Below, piece after piece: positions 12,539-17,579 of a DNA stretch of 17,579 bases; position 1 is the first letter of the stretch, and every line of letters begins with the position of its first letter. Under the pieces are notes generated by a model that was given only the letters and a program-made list of their open reading frames with translations, was not told where the DNA came from and did not search any database. The translations under genes and the position numbers were made by a program. This stretch comes from CAZFNQ01 sp964652125 (GTDB taxonomy: Bacteria; Patescibacteriota; Saccharimonadia; Saccharimonadales; JANWIN01), in contig CAZZAE010000019.1 of the NCBI GenBank assembly GCA_964652125.1, forward strand, positions 1 through 17,579, given 5' to 3'.

Positions 12539-15500
12539 ATGGCGAGACTACCAACCCCTGGAGGTGACGACGGTAATTGGGGAGACATACTCAATTCTTT
12601 TCTTGAAGTTGCCCATAATTCCGACGGAACACTCAAGAATGTAGTTGATAGAACCAACTCTCAGACCATAGGTGGAGTTAAGACCTTTAGTTCTTCGCCA
12701 CAAGTACCAGCTCCAAATAGTGCTAATGATGCAGCAAGTAAAAATTATGTAGATACAACAGCGGGATCAGGCGTGGTCGGAGCGACTGGCGCAACAGGAC
12801 CCACGGGTAATGTAGGGGCAACTGGTGCTGGTACAACTGGGGCAACTGGTCCGGCTGGTTCAGCTGGATCACAAGGTTCTACTGGGGCGACAGGATCAGG
12901 TTCGACGGGAGCGACCGGTTCAACAGGAGCTACAGGTGTTGGCTCAACCGGGGCTACTGGGCCAACCGGCACAGCTGGTGGCCAAGGTAATACTGGCGCC
13001 AGCGGAGCTGGTAGTACGGGAGCAACAGGTGCTGCTGGCTCTACTGGACCACAAGGTAGTGTTAGCGGGGACAGCTTCACTTTTACATATGACAATTCTA
13101 GTACCGTTGACAGCGATCCAGGTAATGGAAAACTTAAATTTGATAACTCAAATCTGTCGTTAGTAACCAAAATATTTGTGGATTTGCTTGACAGCAACGG
13201 CGGCACAGTCACGGCCTGGTTAGATAGTCTCAACAGTGGCTTCTTGAAGTTATTCAATAATTCAAACCCAGTTAACTTCGCCTTATTTACACTTAACTCT
13301 GTAACCATCACGGCCGGCTACCGAAAACTAAACGTAACTTATCTAGATAATAACGGAGCTCTTGGAACCAGCAGCGGCGATTTGGTTTTAAGTTTCGCGC
13401 CGCTGGGCCCGACCGGTCCACAGGGTTCAACAGGTGCCACTGGCACTGCCGGAACTTCTGGAGCGACAGGTGCGACAGGCCCAGCTGGGACGGCTGGATC
13501 AAATGGATCAACTGGCGCTACTGGTTCTGCTGGAATTGATGGGTCTACTGGTGCGACTGGACCGACCGGAAGTGCTGGAGGACAGGGTTCGACAGGAGCG
13601 ACAGGTTCGGGCTCCACAGGTGCCACAGGTCCAACTGGTTCAACTGGAGGCGTCGGATCGACTGGGGCAACTGGGCCTCAAGGTACTGCTGGCGGTTCGA
13701 CAACCTTTAAAGGTGATTGGGCTACAGCAACGCCATACAATTTGGCTGACCAGGTAACTGACAATGGCTCAAGTTATTCGTGTATCTTAGCTCATACGTC
13801 TGGATCAAATGATGATGAACCGGGTGTTGGTGCTGTTTGGCAAACTTATTGGCAACTAGCTGCTCATAAGGGAGATACCGGATCTACTGGACCCGTTGGC
13901 TCCACTGGAGCTACGGGGGCGACAGGCACGACTGGTGGCCAAGGCTCAACTGGGGCGACCGGGTCAACTGGCTCGGCTGGTGCCCAAGGTTCAACCGGCG
14001 CGACCGGGTCATCCGGCTCGGCTGGTGTTCAAGGATCAACTGGCGCGACTGGTAGTTCGGGTCTAGGTTTTGGTAGCGTCTTAGCCAAGACAGCTGACTA
14101 CACAATATTATCTGGTGATAATGGCAAAGAGATTACTTTTGATGGTTCAAGTCTGACTGCCAAGCTGCCAGCCACGGCACCAGCTAGCCCATGGATGGTA
14201 ACCATCATTGATCTTAATGCTAGTTCATTGACTGTTGATCCAAACGGACCAAATTTGAATGGTTCGGCAAGTACCACTTCAATTATCCAAAACCAAAGTA
14301 TCTTCGTCTGGTCTGATGGAAGTAACTATTTCTACGGCAGCGGTCCGGAAGGAGCTACTGGCCCGACTGGTAGTGCAGGTGGTCAAGGAGCCACTGGCGC
14401 TACCGGCACGGCTGGTGCAGTTGGAGCAACTGGTGTTGGTAGCACCGGGGCGACAGGTTCGGTTGGTGCTACTGGCGTAACCGGAGCTACTGGTGTGACC
14501 GGAGCTAGCGGGGCTACCGGGCCAATCGGCAATAGTGGTGGCGATAGCTTTACTTATACATATGATAATTCAAATAATACTGATAGTGATCCTGGTAACG
14601 GTAAATTAAAGCTAAACAATGCCACAGTTTCGTCCGTAACCAAAATATTTATTGATCTACTTGACAGCAATGGCAGCACTGTCACTAACTGGTTAGATAA
14701 TCTTGGCGGTGGAGTTGTAAAGATATTCAACAATTCGACGCCGACTAACTTCGCACTATTTACTCTTACATCAGTTACTTCCGCTACCGGCTATCGAAAA
14801 TTAAACGTAATTTACATAGCTGATAATGGCACGCTTGGCACTGCTGCCGGCGATATGGTGGTCACTTTTGCTCCTATAGGTGCTACCGGATCAACCGGTC
14901 CAACTGGTGCTACCGGAGTAGGTGCGACTGGCGCAACGGGAGTTGGCTCAACTGGAGCTACAGGTCCTTCGACAGTATCTGATAGCGTCTTTACGCTACA
15001 AGATAATGGTGATGCCACCAAGCAGTTGAAGTTTGAGGTTTCCGGCATTACATCTGGCAACACCAGGACTATTACTGCGCCTGACTCCAACACTACATTA
15101 CCCATAGCTTCACAAGTAGTAACTATTGCCGGTCCAACATCAGCCAGAACCTATACTTTCCCAGATGCTAATGCCACTATCGCTAGAACTGATGCGGCTA
15201 ACACTTTCACGGGTGTACAGACCATGACATCGCCGGCATTAACCACCCCAGCTATTACTGGGCTGTCAACTGGTTCTGGGGTAGCTTCAGCCGCTACTGC
15301 CAGTACTTTAGCGACACGTGATTCTAACGCCAACATGTCAGCTGATAACTTCCTAGCTGGCTATGCTACAACCGCCACGGCGGCTGGAACTACGACACTA
15401 ACCGTAGACGATAAACAGCAACAGTTCTTCACGGGCTCAACCACCCAAACCGTTACTTTGCCAGATACAAGTACATTAGTATTAGGCCACAGGTTCTTAA

Positions 15501-16819
15501 TTACAAATAACAGCAGTGGTGTGGTTACAGTTCAGTCTAATGGCAGTAATACTGTGCAAGCTATGGCTGCCTCCTCGACCGCAGCTTTTACTTGTATTTC
15601 GACTAGCGTCAACACCGCCTCGGCCTGGAGTGTCGCTTATCTAACTACTGGACCTAGTGGCTCGGCCGGCGGTGATCTATCAGGCACATATCCAAATCCA
15701 ACTGTTTCTAAGATAAATGGTGTCGCATATAACGCTGATCCATTAAGCCAATACGCACTCCTAGCCGGTCGCAGTGGTGGCCAGACTTTAATTGGTGGTA
15801 CTGGGTCAGGGGAGAACTTAACTTTAAGGTCTAGTTCTAACGGTACAGTGGGCAAAGTTATCTTTGGGGCAGGTGGTACCACCGTCTACGACGAAGTTAA
15901 TGAGAGGTTTGGGGTTGGTACAGCTTCACCTGGGTCGATGTTGAGTATTTTTGGTTCACAACCAGCTGCAGGTGGCGGGTCTGTTGGCACAGACGCCACT
16001 ACTTCCATAACGGTAACTGGTGCTACCGGTGGAAATACAAATCTTGGAACTTCTGGCACTGGTGGTCATGGTGCAGATATTTCGTTCACTACCGGGATTG
16101 GCGGAGTATCTACTGCGGGCGTCGCAAACACTGGTGGCAGAGGTGGAAACTTTACGATTACGGCAGGGACAGGTGGTGGTGCAATATTCGCCAACGGCCA
16201 GAATACCGGTGCAACTGGTGGTGGCGTTACAATAACTACTGGTAATGGCGGAGGCGCAGCTTTCGGTAGTGCGCAACCAGGTACTGGTGGTGATGGCGGA
16301 ACGTTGGCGCTAGTTGGTGGAGCTGGTGGTGCTACAAGTTTATCTACCCCTAACAGTGGTGGTAATGGTGCCCCCATAACTATTACTTCTGGAGCTGGTG
16401 GAGCTGCTAGTAGTGGTGGGACTAACAACGGTGGTAATGGCGGGGATATTACAATTACTGCTGGAATAGGTGGCGGGGGCGCGACATCAGCTGGTACTGC
16501 AGGAAGAATCTTACTGAAGACTGGCACAACTACTACAGCTGCCACTACTAAGCTCACTATTGGTACAACATCAATTACAGTAGCCGATACTATAGATCTT
16601 GTGTTTAGCACTAGTACAGGATCAAATATCGCTACTGGCACAGGCCAAAAAATTGGTTTTTATGGTGTGACACCTGTTAGTGCCAGAACTGGGTGGAGCA
16701 CACCGACCGCCACACTTGCCAGAGCCGCTCTGACCAACAGCAGTACTACAACCAATGTATTACAAACATTATCAGCTGTAATTACTGATCTTATAGCTTT
16801 GGGGATTCTCCACTCATGA
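12539..16819 (+). CDS. fibre 2: 1426-aa collagen-like, phage-tail-fibre-like protein
   Basis: No signal peptide or membrane helix. Order: cap LPTPGGDDGNWGDI (4-17) and HNSDGT; tail-fibre-like VPAPNSANDAASKNYVD (56-72); Gly-X-Y block 1 (81-174); beta domain A1 (about 175-287, from FTFTYDNSSTVDSDPG); block 2 (289-384); chitin-binding-like module (about 387-441, FKGDWATATPYNLADQV ... EPGVGAVW); block 3 (445-508); a beta domain (509-602); block 4 (604-663); domain A2 (664-778), a near-copy of A1; block 5 (779-808); tail-fibre-like modules (DATKQLKFEVSGI, LPDTSTLVLGHRF, GGDLSGTYPNPTV); Gly-rich region (1160-1322); and a C-terminal module with KIGFYGVTPV and a terminal helix. Thr fills most Y positions, as in glycosylated BclA-type collagens. 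It ends with tandem TGA codons. Role as an adhesive fibre is inferred; fibre 3 starts 49 nt downstream, suggesting one operon. Confidence 0.93.
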   Translation: MARLPTPGGDDGNWGDILNSFLEVAHNSDGTLKNVVDRTNSQTIGGVKTFSSSPQVPAPNSANDAASKNYVDTTAGSGVVGATGATGPTGNVGATGAGTTGATGPAGSAGSQGSTGATGSGSTGATGSTGATGVGSTGATGPTGTAGGQGNTGASGAGSTGATGAAGSTGPQGSVSGDSFTFTYDNSSTVDSDPGNGKLKFDNSNLSLVTKIFVDLLDSNGGTVTAWLDSLNSGFLKLFNNSNPVNFALFTLNSVTITAGYRKLNVTYLDNNGALGTSSGDLVLSFAPLGPTGPQGSTGATGTAGTSGATGATGPAGTAGSNGSTGATGSAGIDGSTGATGPTGSAGGQGSTGATGSGSTGATGPTGSTGGVGSTGATGPQGTAGGSTTFKGDWATATPYNLADQVTDNGSSYSCILAHTSGSNDDEPGVGAVWQTYWQLAAHKGDTGSTGPVGSTGATGATGTTGGQGSTGATGSTGSAGAQGSTGATGSSGSAGVQGSTGATGSSGLGFGSVLAKTADYTILSGDNGKEITFDGSSLTAKLPATAPASPWMVTIIDLNASSLTVDPNGPNLNGSASTTSIIQNQSIFVWSDGSNYFYGSGPEGATGPTGSAGGQGATGATGTAGAVGATGVGSTGATGSVGATGVTGATGVTGASGATGPIGNSGGDSFTYTYDNSNNTDSDPGNGKLKLNNATVSSVTKIFIDLLDSNGSTVTNWLDNLGGGVVKIFNNSTPTNFALFTLTSVTSATGYRKLNVIYIADNGTLGTAAGDMVVTFAPIGATGSTGPTGATGVGATGATGVGSTGATGPSTVSDSVFTLQDNGDATKQLKFEVSGITSGNTRTITAPDSNTTLPIASQVVTIAGPTSARTYTFPDANATIARTDAANTFTGVQTMTSPALTTPAITGLSTGSGVASAATASTLATRDSNANMSADNFLAGYATTATAAGTTTLTVDDKQQQFFTGSTTQTVTLPDTSTLVLGHRFLITNNSSGVVTVQSNGSNTVQAMAASSTAAFTCISTSVNTASAWSVAYLTTGPSGSAGGDLSGTYPNPTVSKINGVAYNADPLSQYALLAGRSGGQTLIGGTGSGENLTLRSSSNGTVGKVIFGAGGTTVYDEVNERFGVGTASPGSMLSIFGSQPAAGGGSVGTDATTSITVTGATGGNTNLGTSGTGGHGADISFTTGIGGVSTAGVANTGGRGGNFTITAGTGGGAIFANGQNTGATGGGVTITTGNGGGAAFGSAQPGTGGDGGTLALVGGAGGATSLSTPNSGGNGAPITITSGAGGAASSGGTNNGGNGGDITITAGIGGGGATSAGTAGRILLKTGTTTTAATTKLTIGTTSITVADTIDLVFSTSTGSNIATGTGQKIGFYGVTPVSARTGWSTPTATLARAALTNSSTTTNVLQTLSAVITDLIALGILHS
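12779..13060 (+). repeat. Gly-X-Y block 1 of fibre 2
   Basis: About 94 residues of triplets (GAT, GST, GPT, GPA) broken four times by a Gly-X-Gly step: TGAGTTGATG, TGSGSTGATG, TGVGSTGATG and SGAGSTGATG. Confidence 0.9.
13403..13690 (+). repeat. Gly-X-Y block 2 of fibre 2
   Basis: About 96 residues of triplets from GPTGPQGSTGATG to GPQGTAGG, with one Gly-X-Gly interruption (TGSGSTGATG). Confidence 0.9.
13871..14062 (+). repeat. Gly-X-Y block 3 of fibre 2
   Basis: About 64 residues of uninterrupted triplets from GDTGSTGPVG to GSSG. Its second half is built from a 45-bp tandem unit described separately. Confidence 0.9.
13940..14059 (+). repeat. 45-bp tandem repeat within block 3
   Basis: Units at 13940-13984 and 13985-14029 and a partial third from 14030, each beginning CAAGG(C/T/A)TCAAC. 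The encoded 15-residue period is QGSTGATGS(T/S)GSAGA/V. The first two units differ at only a few positions, more alike than neighbouring Gly-X-Y codons, so this is a recent duplication and a candidate length-variable tract. Confidence 0.8.
14348..14530 (+). repeat. Gly-X-Y block 4 of fibre 2
   Basis: About 60 residues from GPEGATGPTG to GPIGNSGG, with one Gly-X-Gly interruption (TGVGSTGATG). Confidence 0.88.
14876..14970 (+). repeat. Gly-X-Y block 5 of fibre 2
   Basis: About 31 residues from GATGSTGPTG to GATGPS, with two Gly-X-Gly interruptions (TGVGATGATG, TGVGSTGATG). Confidence 0.88.
16018..16506 (+). repeat. Gly-rich repeat region of fibre 2
   Basis: Degenerate Gly-rich units with short ITIT strands, the counterpart of 5404-5898 in fibre 1. 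Identical DNA runs include 16142-16167 (26 nt, equal to 5528-5553) and 16297-16321 (25 nt, equal to 5683-5707). Confidence 0.8.
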
Positions 16820-16860
16820 TGAGGTTTGTTAGAAATAAACTAATTATTAAAGGTTTTATG

Positions 16861-16866
16861 TAGGAA
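16861..16866 (+). promoter_or_regulatory. possible Shine-Dalgarno site of fibre 3
   Basis: TAGGAA lies just before ATG 16869, with AGGA three bases from the start codon, which is closer than usual. The 49-nt gap after fibre 2 has no terminator-like hairpin, so co-transcription with fibre 2 is plausible. Confidence 0.4.
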
Positions 16867-16868
16867 AT

Positions 16869-17579
16869 ATGGCTCGGCTTCCTATACCTGGCGGTGATGA
16901 TGGCAATTGGGGGGATATTCTCAATGCCTTTTTAGAAGTTGGCCACAATTCTGACGGTACTCTAAAGAATGTTGTCAAAACTAGTGGCGATCAAACAGTA
17001 GCAGGAACCAAAACATTTAGTGCTTCCCCGAAAGTGCCAACACCAACGGCTTTAAACGACGCTACGACCAAAGCCTATGTCGATGCAACGGCTGGAGTTG
17101 GCGCAAGTGGTCCTACTGGTGCAACCGGGGCTACCGGGCCAACGGGAGCCACAGGTGCGGGAATAACTGGAGCGACCGGGGCAACTGGTGACCTTGGTGC
17201 TACAGGTGCTACCGGTCCATCGGGTGCTACCGGAGCTGGTGTGACAGGTGCTACTGGTCCGGCCGGAATTATTTGGCGTGGCGACTGGTCTCTTAGTCTC
17301 GATTATGAACCAGGTGATGCCGTAAACAGTAATAATGCCAGTTATATTGCAACAACCAGTCATATATCCTCTTCGAATACTGAACCAGGCGTTGGTGGCA
17401 GCTGGCAAACAGACTGGGACATTTTGGCTGACATGGGAGGTACAGGGTCGACTGGCGCTGTTGGTGCTACCGGAGCTGGCGCTACTGGCGCGACTGGTTC
17501 AGTTGGTGCGATCGGAGCAACGGGTGTTACAGGAGCTACTGGAGCTGGCGCTACCGGGGCCACAGGTCCCACTGGTGAT
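16869..17579 (+). CDS. fibre 3: collagen-like fibre protein (5' part, runs off the window)
   Basis: Open for all 237 codons to the window end. The cap LPIPGGDDGNWGDILNAFLE (4-23) and GHNSDGTLKNVV are almost identical to fibre 2, followed by KTFSASPKVPTPTALNDATT and KAYVD (48-72), a tail-fibre-like motif. Gly-X-Y block at about 79-133; a chitin-binding-like module at about 134-188 (WRGDWSLSLDYEPGDAV, SYIATTSH, EPGVGGSWQ) homologous to the one in fibre 2; then a second Gly-X-Y block from about 190 onward. No signal peptide. The module order differs from fibre 2, where two other segments precede the chitin-binding-like module, so the fibres are shuffled combinations of one part set. The remaining length and C-terminus are not visible. 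Confidence 0.93.
   Translation, partial: MARLPIPGGDDGNWGDILNAFLEVGHNSDGTLKNVVKTSGDQTVAGTKTFSASPKVPTPTALNDATTKAYVDATAGVGASGPTGATGATGPTGATGAGITGATGATGDLGATGATGPSGATGAGVTGATGPAGIIWRGDWSLSLDYEPGDAVNSNNASYIATTSHISSSNTEPGVGGSWQTDWDILADMGGTGSTGAVGATGAGATGATGSVGAIGATGVTGATGAGATGATGPTGD
17103..17267 (+). repeat. Gly-X-Y block 1 of fibre 3
   Basis: About 55 residues, with two Gly-X-Gly interruptions (TGAGITGATG, TGAGVTGATG). Confidence 0.88.
17436..17579 (+). repeat. Gly-X-Y block 2 of fibre 3 (continues past the window)
   Basis: About 48 residues to the window end, with two Gly-X-Gly interruptions, both TGAGATGATG. Confidence 0.88.

Noticed and set aside
12745..13311. Long minus-strand reading frames rich in APVAPVAP (also at 5452-5814, 13339-13626, 16066-16641, 17360-17572)
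   Set aside because: They are the antisense of Gly-Ala-Thr/Gly-rich codons; the repeat composition removes stop codons from the other strand. They lack start signals and break wherever the sense repeats end.
12779..14970. Repeat-spacer look suggestive of a CRISPR array
   Set aside because: The repeats are degenerate, in frame, of 9-45 bp and encode Gly-X-Y; there are no constant repeats with unique spacers and no cas genes.
3455..17579. A prophage or tailocin, because of tail-fibre modules
   Set aside because: No capsid, terminase, portal, tail tube, sheath, baseplate, lysis or integrase gene is present, and the fibres are mixed with ordinary surface and housekeeping genes. Flanks outside the window could change this.

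Overview
The window looks like a chromosomal segment of a Patescibacteria/CPR bacterium, most likely Candidatus Saccharibacteria (TM7). The reasons are short spacers, convergent genes with overlapping 3' ends, many secreted or membrane-tethered beta-rich proteins of types I associate with Saccharibacteria, several genes apparently read from leaderless mRNAs, and use of TGA as a stop codon (tandem TGA TGA ends the largest gene), which argues against the TGA=Gly code of Gracilibacteria/Absconditabacteria. The lineage call is from memory of gene types; no rRNA or other phylogenetic marker except smpB is present.

Layout. 1-1761: a possible tail of an upstream gene, a membrane-anchored clan GH-A-like glycoside hydrolase, and smpB (trans-translation). 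1709-2662 (minus): a secreted Ig/PKD protein with a C-terminal membrane anchor, overlapping the end of smpB by 53 nt. 2759-6437: a ribbon-helix-helix-like small protein, a 68-aa twin-arginine-like small protein, a 918-aa collagen-like/tail-fibre-like protein (fibre 1) and a 63-aa coiled-coil protein. 6490-12281: a secretion and cell-surface block with two DUF916-like paralogues (signal peptide, beta domains, C-terminal membrane helix, basic tail), a membrane-anchored phosphoesterase of the phospholipase C/acid phosphatase family with two FN3 domains, and two small divergently transcribed secreted proteins resembling WxL-type wall proteins. 12539-17579: a 1426-aa fibre protein (fibre 2) and the first 237 codons of a third (fibre 3), which runs off the window.

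How the parts may work together (inference). The DUF916-like plus WxL-like genes resemble the csc/WxL surface clusters of Firmicutes. The three fibres are mosaics of phage-tail-fibre-like modules joined by Thr-rich Gly-X-Y segments, two with a chitin-binding-like module. None has a visible signal peptide, so their export or assembly is unexplained. Together with the hydrolase and the phosphoesterase they form a candidate host- or surface-attachment locus of an epibiont. The fibre proteins, the small twin-arginine-like protein and the shared N-terminal cap are the best candidates for an undescribed system here.

Regulatory sequence is informative. Three genes have extended -10 boxes (TGN-TANNAT) ending only 7-9 nt before the start codon, two to three share an A/C-rich leader without a Shine-Dalgarno site, and others (63-aa protein, phosphoesterase, fibre 3) have Shine-Dalgarno sites. 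I saw no tRNA, rRNA, CRISPR array, insertion sequence or convincing intrinsic terminator.
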